From NCBI GenBank assembly GCA_002279355.1, contig NCBV01000030.1, forward strand, positions 1-52,997: a DNA stretch of 52,997 nucleotides, read 5' to 3'. This document shows, in pieces, positions 24,743-33,272 of the stretch. The DNA comes from Acidiphilium sp. 37-60-79 (GTDB lineage: Bacteria > Pseudomonadota > Alphaproteobacteria > Acetobacterales > Acetobacteraceae). The position numbers and the translations under genes were made by a program. Positions within the stretch are counted from its first letter, which is position 1, and each line of letters starts with the position of its first letter. The notes beneath the pieces were generated by a model, which saw only the letters and a program-made list of their open reading frames with translations, was not told the DNA's origin and did no database searches.

Positions 24743-27502
24743 ATGCCGATAACCCATCGCCGCACCGCTCTGATCATTGCTACCCTCGGTTTCTCCGGCA
24801 TTGCGTTGACCGGCATGGCCCAAGCCGGTCCTGTGCAAAAACCAGCCTCGAAGCCGCATTTTTTCTCCCGCACCCCATCAGCGCCGGTGCTTATTACCCC
24901 GCAAAATCAAGCCGACTATAGCCACACGCTCCCGACAGCGCGCCGGGTCGCGCCGGTCGGGCTAATCACCGGCACGCCGAATTTCCCCACCGGCATCGCG
25001 GTGACGAACGGCATCGTCGCGGTTCTCGCCAACGGCGCCACCCGCGCCCAGACCATCAGTTTTTATCATGAGAAAACCCTCGTCCGCACCGGTCGCGTTT
25101 CCGGCCTGTTCCCCGGCGTGAAAAAGGCACCCGCCAATGCCGGCACGCTGATCAAAAGTCAAAATTTCTTCCAAGGCATGATCGCATCCCACGGCACTTT
25201 TTATGCCGCCGGCGGCGCGACCAACGACGTGCTGGCGATTTCGCTCGCGAACGGCAAGCCGACCATCACTCATCGCTACGGCCTCACCGCTCAACCCTTC
25301 CCGCACAGCCAATATCCCTATGTCTATCAGGGCATGCGGAGCAAAAAGCCGCGCCATTTCTATCCCGCGGCCCTCGCGGCACACGGCAATTATCTCTACG
25401 CGGCGGGCCTGCTCGCCAACAGCGTGGCGCGCATCAACATCGCCACCGGCACAACTCGATACCTGAATGTCGGCCCTTACCCGAACGCGATGGCGGTCGC
25501 GGATCATGGTCGCGTGCTCGCTGTCTCGCTCTGGGGGGCTAACGCCGTCGCGCTGATCGACACCGCGCATTTTTCCCTCCTTGGCCGCGTGCAAATCGGC
25601 CCCACCCTCACCGCGCAATCAATCGCCGCCGGCCTGCACCCGATCGCTCTCGCCGCACGGCAGAGCGCGCCGCATCTCTATGTGGCCCTGGCGAACGGTG
25701 ACGCCGTGGTCGAAATCAACACTGCCACACGCAGCATCATGCGCCGTATTGATCTGCGCCCTTATCCGGGAGCGGCAGCGGGCACTCAGCCGAATGGCCT
25801 CGCCCTCACCGGCACCCGCTTGTTCGTTGCCAATGCGGGGAATGATGATGTCGCGACCATCGATACCAAAACCGGCATTGTGCTCGGCCTGACGCCAACC
25901 GGCTGGTACCCCACCGCCCTCGCCGCCACGCCGCATGCGGTGTTCGTTCTCTCCGCCAAAGGCCTTGGCGCGGGTCCGAATCTGCATGGGCAATGGGTGG
26001 GCAACATGATCCACGGCCTGCTCCAGCGCATTCCGCGCAATAACCGCTCCGCATCCTCCCGAAGCGCCGAAACCATCGCCGCCCTCATCAATAATGGTTT
26101 TGCTCCCGCTCAACGCGCGCGCCTGATTGCGCGTAACGCGACACTCACCACCGCTCTGCGGGGCAAAATCCATACCGTCGTGCTCATTCTGCGCGAAAAC
26201 AAAACCTTCGATGAGGAGTTCGGCAAATATCCCGGCCTGGGTCACTGGGCCGACCCCAAGCTTGATTTATACAATGCGGCACAATTGCCGAACCTCTACG
26301 CGATGGCCCATCGCGGCGCACTGTTCACTGATTTTGACGCGGATGGCGAAGTGACCGCCCAAGGCCATCAATGGACCACGGCTGCCGCTGACTCCGATTT
26401 TGTGCAGCGGAGCTGGGGTCAATATTATTCCAATCGCGGTCTGCAAGGTAATCCGGGCTGGACCCAACCGCTCGCAGCCCCCGCGACCAATCACGATAAC
26501 GATAACCCCTATTCGGACGTGACCGACCTTGCCAAACTGAAACGCCCCGCTACCAATCCCTGGATTTCCTATCCGAATGGCCGGTTCCTGTTCGATGATC
26601 TGGCCCGTCATCACATCGCATTCGAGAATTTTGGCGAGTTTATCGCCCGCAACCGCGCAGGCGCTGTGCGACCTGACCTCCAAGCCGCCTCCGAGCTCGG
26701 TTATCCCGAATGGGATCGGATGATCCTGGATACCACCCGTGCGGGCATTGCCGCGCGCTGGATTGAGGTGCATCAAAATAACCTGCCGCGCTTCATCTAT
26801 GTCTATCTGCCGGATGATCACACGGCTGGGCGCAACCCGTGCTATTACACGCCCGATTATTTCGTCGCGAATAATGATCACGCGACCGGCGAAATCGTTG
26901 CCGCCCTGTCGCATACCAAAGCCTGGGCACATATGGCGGTGTTCGTGACCGAGGATGATGCCCAATCCGGCGCCGATCATATCGATGCGCATCGCAGTTT
27001 CCTCGCCGCCTATGGGCCCTGGATCAAGCAAGGCGTGCTCGCAACCAAGCCCTATTCGCAGGTCGATGTGATGCGCACCATCGAGGCCATCACCGGTGTG
27101 CCGCCGATGTCGCAATGGGATCAGAACGCGAAGATCATCAGCGGGATCTGGTCCGCCCGCCCTGACCTCGCGCCTTTCGTCACCCGTCCATACCGAACCG
27201 CGATGGCGATTAATCCGGGCAAATGCTCGCTGACCCGCACGCTCCGCCGCAAGGCCGGTGCCGCCGGCAAGCTGCTCACTCCGGGCTTCGCCGCCGCAAT
27301 GGCCAAACACGCGGCATTGAACCCGCCCGCACAGCTCTACACCCCCACCACCTTGCTGAAAGTCTCCGGCCCCGAACAAATGCGCCAGGAATGGATTGCC
27401 AGCAAAGGCGCCGCCAGCTATCGCCGGGTCATGGCTTATCTTGCCCACCGCGCCGCCGCTCAACACGCCCCGCTCAGCGCCTTTGAAGGGCAGGATGATT
27501 GA
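24743..27502 (+). CDS. Beta-propeller and phosphoesterase fusion (YncE-like/alkaline-phosphatase-superfamily)
   Basis: A 919-residue secreted protein. The signal peptide is about residues 1-28 (ALIIATLGFSGIALTGMAQA). About residues 55-430 are YVTN/YncE-type beta-propeller repeats (for example LALTGTRLFVANAGNDDVAT). The C-terminal half begins with HTVVLILRENKTFDEEFG, the signature of the phosphoesterase family (alkaline-phosphatase superfamily; phospholipase C and acid phosphatases). Further metal-binding candidates are DADGEVTAQGHQW, YLPDDHTAGRN and TEDDAQSGADHIDAHR. It likely removes phosphate from organic compounds in the periplasm or outside the cell. The preferred start is ATG 24743, since the longer frame overlaps TonB. 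It is in the same unit as the receptor, TonB and a HAD hydrolase. Confidence 0.9.
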   Translation: MPITHRRTALIIATLGFSGIALTGMAQAGPVQKPASKPHFFSRTPSAPVLITPQNQADYSHTLPTARRVAPVGLITGTPNFPTGIAVTNGIVAVLANGATRAQTISFYHEKTLVRTGRVSGLFPGVKKAPANAGTLIKSQNFFQGMIASHGTFYAAGGATNDVLAISLANGKPTITHRYGLTAQPFPHSQYPYVYQGMRSKKPRHFYPAALAAHGNYLYAAGLLANSVARINIATGTTRYLNVGPYPNAMAVADHGRVLAVSLWGANAVALIDTAHFSLLGRVQIGPTLTAQSIAAGLHPIALAARQSAPHLYVALANGDAVVEINTATRSIMRRIDLRPYPGAAAGTQPNGLALTGTRLFVANAGNDDVATIDTKTGIVLGLTPTGWYPTALAATPHAVFVLSAKGLGAGPNLHGQWVGNMIHGLLQRIPRNNRSASSRSAETIAALINNGFAPAQRARLIARNATLTTALRGKIHTVVLILRENKTFDEEFGKYPGLGHWADPKLDLYNAAQLPNLYAMAHRGALFTDFDADGEVTAQGHQWTTAAADSDFVQRSWGQYYSNRGLQGNPGWTQPLAAPATNHDNDNPYSDVTDLAKLKRPATNPWISYPNGRFLFDDLARHHIAFENFGEFIARNRAGAVRPDLQAASELGYPEWDRMILDTTRAGIAARWIEVHQNNLPRFIYVYLPDDHTAGRNPCYYTPDYFVANNDHATGEIVAALSHTKAWAHMAVFVTEDDAQSGADHIDAHRSFLAAYGPWIKQGVLATKPYSQVDVMRTIEAITGVPPMSQWDQNAKIISGIWSARPDLAPFVTRPYRTAMAINPGKCSLTRTLRRKAGAAGKLLTPGFAAAMAKHAALNPPAQLYTPTTLLKVSGPEQMRQEWIASKGAASYRRVMAYLAHRAAAQHAPLSAFEGQDD

Positions 27503-28218
27503 CCGCCAAACCGCGCCTGCTCTCCTTTGATGTTTTTCGCACCCTGCTTGATATCGAGGAGCATAAAGATCGTCCTGAAGCGTTTGTGCTCCTTGCCCGT
27601 TTTCTCGCCTATCACGGCATCATTATCGAGGCTGAAGCCCTGCACAGCCAGGTTACCGCGCTGACCCAGAGCCAGCTTACGGCGAACCCCTCGCCAACGC
27701 CGGATGTTGATATTCTCGATATTCTCGCCACCGCGCTGGCTGCCAAAATCGAACCCACCCTGCTCGCCGAAGCGGCCTTAGTGCTGCGCGCCGCGACCAC
27801 CCGCCTCACCCCGGTTCCCGGCGCCGGCGAAGCGGTTCAGCACCTGGCGGCGTCCTGGTCCCTCGCCATTTGCTCGAACACCCAGCGCGCTTACACGATC
27901 GCTGAGCTGCGCGCGTTCGGCTTTTTGGCCCATTTCGGCACAATTGTTTTTTCCTCCGACGTGCGCGCCTGCAAACCCGATACAGCAATTTTCCAGCGCC
28001 TGTTCGCCGAAACGGGTATCGCACCCGCCAACATCATTCATATTGGCGATAATTTTGCCGATGATATCATCGCAGCAAAAAGCCTCGGCTGCACCACCAT
28101 CTGGGTCGATCGCCATAATGAGGCCGCGCAACCCGGCTCTGATCGCAGCGCGGCTGATGCCATCATTGGTCCTGACCTGACCGATCTACCCCGCATCATC
28201 GCTGAACGCGGCGTATGA
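27499..28218 (+). CDS. HAD superfamily hydrolase (haloacid dehalogenase type II-like)
   Basis: A 239-residue cytoplasmic HAD phosphatase-like enzyme. Motif I is SFDVFRTLLD (Asp nucleophile), motif II is the Ser/Thr in AICSNTQ, motif III is the Lys of CKPDTAIF, and motif IV is HIGDNFADDI. The DVFxTL form and cap resemble L-2-haloacid dehalogenase relatives, although phosphatase activity is also common. It starts with TTG overlapping the upstream stop, with no in-frame ATG close by. Its operon place after the secreted phosphoesterase suggests intracellular handling of the released product. The next gene overlaps its stop (ATGA). Confidence 0.85.
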   Translation: MTAKPRLLSFDVFRTLLDIEEHKDRPEAFVLLARFLAYHGIIIEAEALHSQVTALTQSQLTANPSPTPDVDILDILATALAAKIEPTLLAEAALVLRAATTRLTPVPGAGEAVQHLAASWSLAICSNTQRAYTIAELRAFGFLAHFGTIVFSSDVRACKPDTAIFQRLFAETGIAPANIIHIGDNFADDIIAAKSLGCTTIWVDRHNEAAQPGSDRSAADAIIGPDLTDLPRIIAERGV

Positions 28219-29312
28219 GCAACCCAACCAAACTTGACCGCGCTGGCCTGCTCGCACGCCTCGCCAACCGCGATCCAGCCATCATGCTTGATCTCACCGC
28301 GTATGATTTGAGTGACGGCGATTTTTCCAATCTCGACCTCATCAATCTCCGCATCGCGGGCGTCGCCGCCCACGGTAAGCCGATCAAAAACGCTGATTTT
28401 CACGCTGCCCGCTTTCACAAAGTCGCGTTTCGTGATGCAATCCTTGATCAATGTGATTTTCGCTACGCCGAATTCAACGAAACCAGCTTCGCCGGCGCGA
28501 CCCTTACCGGATGCGATTTGTATCGCGCCGTGTTTCGTCGTAACGTCGTGTTAGAGCGCACCCGTCTGCGCTTCTGCTCGCTGCACCGTGCCGATCTCTC
28601 CGGGTGCGACGTTGAATGGGAAAGCTTAGGCGATGCCGCGATCGTCCAAGCCGATCCAACGGCTTATGCCCAATTTCTCAGCCGCGCCGCCGGCCGCATC
28701 GCCGATCCGGCAGAGCGCGGTGGCTTTTCCGACCGGATTGCCCAGTATGTCGCCATCGCGCCGCTCGAAGCTGCTGGCATCTACCGCAAAATTTCCGCCT
28801 TGCTCGCCGCGAATGGGCTGTATCGGGGTTCTGCCGAAGCCTATGTCGCCGCCAAACGGATGGAGCGCCGCAGCCTGCGCCCGGATAATGTGCGCCGCAT
28901 CGCCTACGCCGAAGCGGTGATCAACAAACAGCCACCCCCCAGCACTGCCGTGCTGCGCCTCAAAGCGATCCAAGCCCTGCCGACCTATCTCGAACTTCTC
29001 GTCGCCGACGCGCTCTGCCGCTTTGGCACCAGCGTTCGTCAGGTTTTACTCAGCATGCTCGTCACCATCCTCGGATTTGCCCTCCTCTACCGGGCCACCG
29101 ATGCAGTTACCGTGCTGACCGGTGGCACCGCTCACCCGGCGACGATAAGCCAGTGTTTTGCCTTCAGCCTCGGCAAAATGCTGGCCTCCGTTCCCGATGG
29201 TTTCACCATTAACAACGAGGCAGCCATTTTCGGTCAGCTCGAAACTTTCATCAGCATCGGGCTGATCGGCCTGTTTGGCTTTGTGCTCGGCAATTATTTC
29301 CGCCAAAGCTGA
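28215..29312 (+). CDS. Pentapeptide-repeat protein with C-terminal channel-like membrane region
   Basis: A 365-residue protein. About residues 25-140 contain pentapeptide-like repeats (DLSDGDFSNLDL, GATLTGCDLYRAVF) that fold as a right-handed quadrilateral helix. A middle helical segment (AGIYRKISALLAANGLYRGSAEAYVAAKRMERR) is the linker seen in pentapeptide proteins fused to ion channels. The C-terminus has two membrane spans (LLSMLVTILGFALLY and FISIGLIGLFGFVLG) with an intervening ISQCFAFSLGK loop, but lacks a TxGYG selectivity filter, so potassium conductance is doubtful. The ATG overlaps the HAD gene stop. It is the last gene of the phosphate-type cluster. Confidence 0.75.
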   Translation: MSNPTKLDRAGLLARLANRDPAIMLDLTAYDLSDGDFSNLDLINLRIAGVAAHGKPIKNADFHAARFHKVAFRDAILDQCDFRYAEFNETSFAGATLTGCDLYRAVFRRNVVLERTRLRFCSLHRADLSGCDVEWESLGDAAIVQADPTAYAQFLSRAAGRIADPAERGGFSDRIAQYVAIAPLEAAGIYRKISALLAANGLYRGSAEAYVAAKRMERRSLRPDNVRRIAYAEAVINKQPPPSTAVLRLKAIQALPTYLELLVADALCRFGTSVRQVLLSMLVTILGFALLYRATDAVTVLTGGTAHPATISQCFAFSLGKMLASVPDGFTINNEAAIFGQLETFISIGLIGLFGFVLGNYFRQS

Positions 29313-29371
29313 TCACCCCGAACATTGACAAGGGCGCGCCACCGGCCAATGCCTTGATCAGGGAGAATATC

Positions 29372-29704
29372 ATGATCACCATGGACGATTTCGACCGTAT
29401 CGACATCCGCGTCGGCACCATCACCGACGCACAGCCCTTCGCCGAAGCGCGCAAACCCGCCATCAAGCTCTGGATCGATTTCGGCGGGGATATCGGCGTC
29501 AAACGCTCCTCCGCCCAAATCACCGTGCATTACCCGCCCGACCGGTTGATTGGTCGGCAAGTCTGCGCCGTGGTCAATTTTCCGCCCCGCCAAATCGGCC
29601 CATTTCTCTCCGAAGTGCTCACGCTCGGCATGCCCGACGAAAACGGCGCCGTGGTGTTGATCCGCCCCGATTTCGCCGTCCCCGATGGTGGTCGGCTGTT
29701 CTAA
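29372..29704 (+). CDS. csaA: CsaA-like tRNA-binding domain protein
   Basis: A 110-residue protein with the EMAP/tRNA-binding (OB) fold. The start IDIRVGTITDAQPF, the middle LWIDFGGDIGVKRSSAQIT and the segment RQVCAVVNFPPRQIG are typical of CsaA, a chaperone-like protein linked to export in Bacillus and found as a dimer. The start ATG 29372 has GGGAG six bases upstream, so it is preferred over 29354. The next gene begins within its stop codon (TAATG), so translation of the two is probably coupled. Confidence 0.9.
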   Translation: MITMDDFDRIDIRVGTITDAQPFAEARKPAIKLWIDFGGDIGVKRSSAQITVHYPPDRLIGRQVCAVVNFPPRQIGPFLSEVLTLGMPDENGAVVLIRPDFAVPDGGRLF

Positions 29705-30180
29705 TGGCGACCCATTATTACACAGTGTCCTGGGAGCAGTTGCACCGCGACGCCAAAGCCCTCGCCTGGCGCCTGCTGGCACAGCCCCCCTTCACCGGTA
29801 TCGTCGCCATCACAAGGGGCGGTCTGATTCCCGCCGCGATCGTTGCCCGCGAACTCGAATGTCGGCTGATCGAAACCGTCTCAATCGTCACTTATGACGA
29901 AGAAGCGCGTGGCACCCCGTCAATCACCAAACCGCCCACCGCCGCAGGCGATGGCACCGGATTTTTGATCATTGATGACCTGGTTGATACCGGCACCACG
30001 GCCCGCATGGTGCGCACTCTCCTTCCGCACGCCCATTTCGCGACCCTCTATGCCAAACCGGCGGGCAAGCCGATGGTCGATAGTTTCATCACTGAAGTTT
30101 CACAAGATACCTGGATCTTGTTCCCTTGGGACACCGAGCCACAATTCATCGCGCCTCTGGCCCGCAAAAGTGAGGGATGA
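29704..30180 (+). CDS. gpt: Xanthine-guanine phosphoribosyltransferase
   Basis: A 158-residue purine-salvage enzyme that joins xanthine, guanine or hypoxanthine to PRPP. The PRPP-binding signature FLIIDDLVDTGTTARMV is clear, and the base-recognition segment near the C-terminus (DTWILFPWDTEPQF) matches XGPRT. The substrate loop AITRGGLIPAAIVARELE is also present. Length equals E. coli Gpt (152). It is overlapped with csaA, and a long hairpin with a T-rich tail follows its stop. Confidence 0.92.
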   Translation: MATHYYTVSWEQLHRDAKALAWRLLAQPPFTGIVAITRGGLIPAAIVARELECRLIETVSIVTYDEEARGTPSITKPPTAAGDGTGFLIIDDLVDTGTTARMVRTLLPHAHFATLYAKPAGKPMVDSFITEVSQDTWILFPWDTEPQFIAPLARKSEG

Positions 30181-30185
30181 AGCCC

Positions 30186-30232
30186 GGTTAGAGCGTGATT
30201 GCTTATCATCAATCACGCTCTAACCTTTGTTT
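30186..30232 (+). terminator. Perfect 16-bp hairpin, likely terminator of gpt
   Basis: GGTTAGAGCGTGATTG pairs perfectly with its reverse complement across an 8-base loop and is followed by TTTGTTT. It sits 6 bases beyond the gpt stop, between convergent gpt and the phosphomutase gene, and could act from both sides. Confidence 0.7.
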
Positions 30233-30243
30233 GCCGATCAATT

Positions 30244-31641
30244 TTATTGGTTTAGGTTGAGTCTTTCGGCCAACCCTGAAGCCGCAAGCTGGGTCGCCAG
30301 CACGCTTTTCAGCCGCTGCAACCCTTCGGGCGAATGTGCTTCGGCCCGCGCCACCAGCACGGCCTGGGTGTTTGAAGCGCGCAATAACCACCAGCCATCC
30401 TCGGTATTCACCCGCACCCCATCGGTTTCGGTCACGACCGCACCATCGGCCCGCAGCCGGGACGCGACTTCCTCGACCACCGCAAACTTACGGTCCTCCA
30501 CACAATCGAACCGCAATTCCGGCGTGTTCAACACTTTCGGCAATCCGCGCCGGAACGCCGACAGGCTAGCGCCGGAGGCGATCAGCGCGTTCAACACCCG
30601 CACCGCCGCATACAGCGCGTCATCAAACCCATACCAATGATCGGCGAAGAAAATATGGCCTGACATTTCGCCCGCCAGCGGTGCGCCGGTTTCCGCCATT
30701 TTCGCCTTGATCAGCGAATGTCCGGTTTTCCACATCAGCGGCACACCACCCGCCGCCTTGACCTCATCGAACAAGGTCTGGCTCGCCTTCACATCGGCAA
30801 TAATCGTGGCACCCGGATGCCGCGCCAGCACATCGCGGGCGAGCAAAATCAAAAACTGATCGCCAAACAAAATCTCGCCGGTATCATCGACCAGCCCAAT
30901 ACGATCCGCATCGCCATCAAACGCAATGCCAATATCCGCCTCGCGCTTGCGCACGGTTGCAATCAATTGTTCCAAATTGCGCGGCACTGTCGGGTCTGGA
31001 TGATGAGCGGGAAACCGCCCATCGATCGTGCCGTTGATAATTAAATGCTCACCCGGCAACCGCTTGACCAGATCGGCCAGCACATCGCCCGCCGAGCCAT
31101 TGCCCGGATCCCACACGATTTTCAGCCGCGCCGCGCCGCCCTGCCAATCCTGCGCCACCCGCGCGACATAGGCTTCGCTCACATCGCGCCGCACACAGCT
31201 CCCGGTGGTGTGCGCGACCACATCGCCAGCGGCGGCCATCTGCCCCAGCGTTTGAATATCCGCGCCAAAAAAAGGCTTTTTGCCGCGCATCATCTTGAAA
31301 CCGTTGTAATTCGCCGGATTATGGCTGCCGGTCACCATCACCGCGCCATCCATATTTTCCGTCGTCGCGGCGAAATACAGCATTGGCGTCGGCCCGCAAC
31401 CAATATCCAACACCTGCATCCCGCTCGCCATCAATCCTTCGATCAACGCAGCCGAAAGGTCCGGCGAGGAGAGCCGCCCATCGCGCCCCACCGCCACGCG
31501 GTGGCCGCCACCGCGCGCGATCAACGAGCCGAAACAACGTCCGATCGCAAACGCGTCGGCGCGGTGCAGCGTCTCGCCCACAATGCCGCGAATATCATAT
31601 TCGCGCAGCACACTCGCCGGAAACTGATGAACGAATGTCAT
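30244..31641 (-). CDS. Phosphomannomutase/phosphoglucomutase
   Basis: About 465 residues of the alpha-D-phosphohexomutase family, interconverting the 1- and 6-phosphates of mannose or glucose. The phosphoserine loop is TGSHNPANYNG, the metal loop is DGDADRIG, the sugar-binding loop is GEMSGHIFF, and a phosphate-binding RASNTQ is at the C-terminus. The ATG at 31641 is chosen; it lies 2 bases after the galU stop, so galU and this gene are one operon. The AlgC/PgmG type supplies sugar nucleotides for lipopolysaccharide or exopolysaccharide. Confidence 0.93.
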   Translation of the reverse strand: MTFVHQFPASVLREYDIRGIVGETLHRADAFAIGRCFGSLIARGGGHRVAVGRDGRLSSPDLSAALIEGLMASGMQVLDIGCGPTPMLYFAATTENMDGAVMVTGSHNPANYNGFKMMRGKKPFFGADIQTLGQMAAAGDVVAHTTGSCVRRDVSEAYVARVAQDWQGGAARLKIVWDPGNGSAGDVLADLVKRLPGEHLIINGTIDGRFPAHHPDPTVPRNLEQLIATVRKREADIGIAFDGDADRIGLVDDTGEILFGDQFLILLARDVLARHPGATIIADVKASQTLFDEVKAAGGVPLMWKTGHSLIKAKMAETGAPLAGEMSGHIFFADHWYGFDDALYAAVRVLNALIASGASLSAFRRGLPKVLNTPELRFDCVEDRKFAVVEEVASRLRADGAVVTETDGVRVNTEDGWWLLRASNTQAVLVARAEAHSPEGLQRLKSVLATQLAASGLAERLNLNQ

Positions 31642-31643
31642 CG

Positions 31644-32528
31644 TCAATTCACCTGATATTGTTTCAAGAATTCCCGCACCGCCGCCGCCAAATCCGGCCG
31701 TTGCAGCGCAAACGCAATCTGCGCCTCCAAAAACCCAACCTTGTCGCCGCAGTCAAATCGCCGCCCATCGAACTTCAAGCCATGGAACGGCGCGCCGCCA
31801 ATCATCTTTGCCATCGCATCAGTGAGTTGCACTTCGCCGCCCGCGCCGCGCTCCATCCGCGCCAAATGCTCGATCACTTCAGGGCGCAACACATAACGCC
31901 CGATGATCGACAGGTTCGATGGCGCAACTTCCGGCTGGGGCTTTTCAACCAACCCCAGAACCTCGACTAAATTCCCCTCAATGGCGCCGGTTTTCAGCAC
32001 GCCATAGCGATTGACATGCGCCATCGGCACTTCTTCAATCGCCACCACATTGCCGCCGGTTTCGCGGTAAATTTCCGCCAACTGCTGCAAGCATGGCGTA
32101 TCGCTCAACACCAAATCATCGGGCAGCAAAATCGCGAACGGATCATCCCCGATAAAGGCCCGTGCGCACCAAATCGCATGGCCCAGACCCAAGGGCACCT
32201 GCTGGCGCACCGTGACAATCGAGCCCGGCTCCATCGCCGCCGAGCGCAGCATCGCCAACGCTTCCTCTTTGCCGCGCGCGGCCAAATTCTGCTCAACCTC
32301 GAAGGCGATATCGAAATGGTCGATCAGCGCGGTTTTCCCGCGCCCGGTAACCATACAAAACTGTTCGATCCCCGCCGCCCGCGCCTCATCGATCGCGTAT
32401 TGGATCAACGGGCGATCCACCACCGGCAACATCTCTTTCGGGATCGCCTTGGTCGCCGGCAAAAACCGCGTCCCCAGCCCCGCGACCGGAAGAACTGCCT
32501 TGCGCAATCGTTTGAACGCCACAATCAT
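31644..32528 (-). CDS. galU: UTP-glucose-1-phosphate uridylyltransferase
   Basis: A 294-residue enzyme making UDP-glucose from UTP and glucose 1-phosphate. The nucleotide-binding start AVLPVAGLGTRFLPATKAIPKEMLPVVD is the hallmark of bacterial GalU. Further features are VEKPQPEVAPSNLSIIGRYVL and the substrate-binding region DCGDKVGFL. Start ATG 32528 has its purine-rich site, AAGGGGA, almost touching it; a GTG at 32522 would have better spacing, so the N-terminus is uncertain by two residues. Precedes the phosphomutase gene by 2 bases. Confidence 0.95.
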   Translation of the reverse strand: MIVAFKRLRKAVLPVAGLGTRFLPATKAIPKEMLPVVDRPLIQYAIDEARAAGIEQFCMVTGRGKTALIDHFDIAFEVEQNLAARGKEEALAMLRSAAMEPGSIVTVRQQVPLGLGHAIWCARAFIGDDPFAILLPDDLVLSDTPCLQQLAEIYRETGGNVVAIEEVPMAHVNRYGVLKTGAIEGNLVEVLGLVEKPQPEVAPSNLSIIGRYVLRPEVIEHLARMERGAGGEVQLTDAMAKMIGGAPFHGLKFDGRRFDCGDKVGFLEAQIAFALQRPDLAAAVREFLKQYQVN

Positions 32529-32568
32529 TCCCCTTACTGGATTAAAATTTTGCTCCAGCCCGATCGGC

Positions 32569-32697
32569 TCAATGAGCGGCCCGCTTAGGCGAGAGCGAAA
32601 TCACGCCGCGTGACTGCCACTTATCGCGGTGGCGGGCAAGATCACCACGGCCGGACAAATCCCCGAGCAGAATCTCGTAAAAATAGACCAACGCCAT
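32569..32697 (-). CDS. Possible 42-residue small protein upstream of galU
   Basis: A 43-codon frame starting ATG 32697 and ending TGA, 40 bases before galU on the same strand. The peptide starts MALVYFYEILLGDLSGRG and is basic and polar afterwards (LARHRDKWQSRGVISLSPKR). It looks protein-like, but the ribosome site is weak and there is no comparison available. It may be the first gene of the galU operon or a chance frame. Confidence 0.4.
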   Translation of the reverse strand: MALVYFYEILLGDLSGRGDLARHRDKWQSRGVISLSPKRAAH

Positions 32698-32770
32698 GAA
32701 ATTGCTCACAAATCCGATCTAGCGCATGATACCATCTGAAACCATCCCGCGTCAGGAGTCTCGACCCCCC

Positions 32771-33190
32771 ATGCATGTCAAAATCGGCGATCAATTCAGC
32801 ATCAAACATTATTTCGACACGGCCTCCTCGCAAGCCTTTGCCCGCGCTGCGGGCGACCTAAACCCGCTGCATCACGACCCTGAAGCCGCCCAAAACTCCC
32901 GTTTCGGCATGCTCATCGCCTCAGGCACTCAAACCACCGCGCTGATGATGGGGCTGACCGCCAGCCATTTCGCCCAATTCGGTCCTACCGTCGGCATGGG
33001 GTTCACCTTCCGGTTCCGTCGCCCGGTGCCGATGAACGCGCACGCCACCATTACCTGGACGGTCACCGCTCTCACCTCCAAGCCCGGCACCGGCACCATC
33101 GTCACCTGCACCGGCGCCCTGACGCTGGATGCGACCGGCGAGGCCGCCGTCACTGGCACCAGTGAAGGCGTGCTGCTCGACGTGCCATAA
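32771..33190 (+). CDS. MaoC-like (R)-specific enoyl-CoA hydratase/dehydratase
   Basis: About 139 residues of the hot-dog fold. The hydratase motif is visible: the Asp-His pair ARAAGDLNPLHHDPEAA and the RFGMLIASG stretch. MaoC or PhaJ-type enzymes hydrate enoyl-CoA to (R)-3-hydroxyacyl-CoA, which can feed polyhydroxyalkanoate synthesis; a PHA depolymerase gene is in the same window, but at a distance. The start ATG 32771 (MHVKIGDQFS) has an AGGAG about 12 bases upstream, slightly far. The neighbours, galU and a methyltransferase, give no direct pathway clue. Confidence 0.85.
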   Translation: MHVKIGDQFSIKHYFDTASSQAFARAAGDLNPLHHDPEAAQNSRFGMLIASGTQTTALMMGLTASHFAQFGPTVGMGFTFRFRRPVPMNAHATITWTVTALTSKPGTGTIVTCTGALTLDATGEAAVTGTSEGVLLDVP

Positions 33191-33272
33191 GCGCGCGTGT
33201 TGCCCGGATATACAGCGCCGCGTGATCAGCATAATGATTAAATCCAGCAACGTGACAGGAGCCCGCGACCTC

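Noticed and set aside
26267-27466. 399-residue reading frame on the minus strand opposite the phosphoesterase gene
   Set aside because: Antisense shadow produced by high GC; the plus strand shows clear phosphoesterase motifs.
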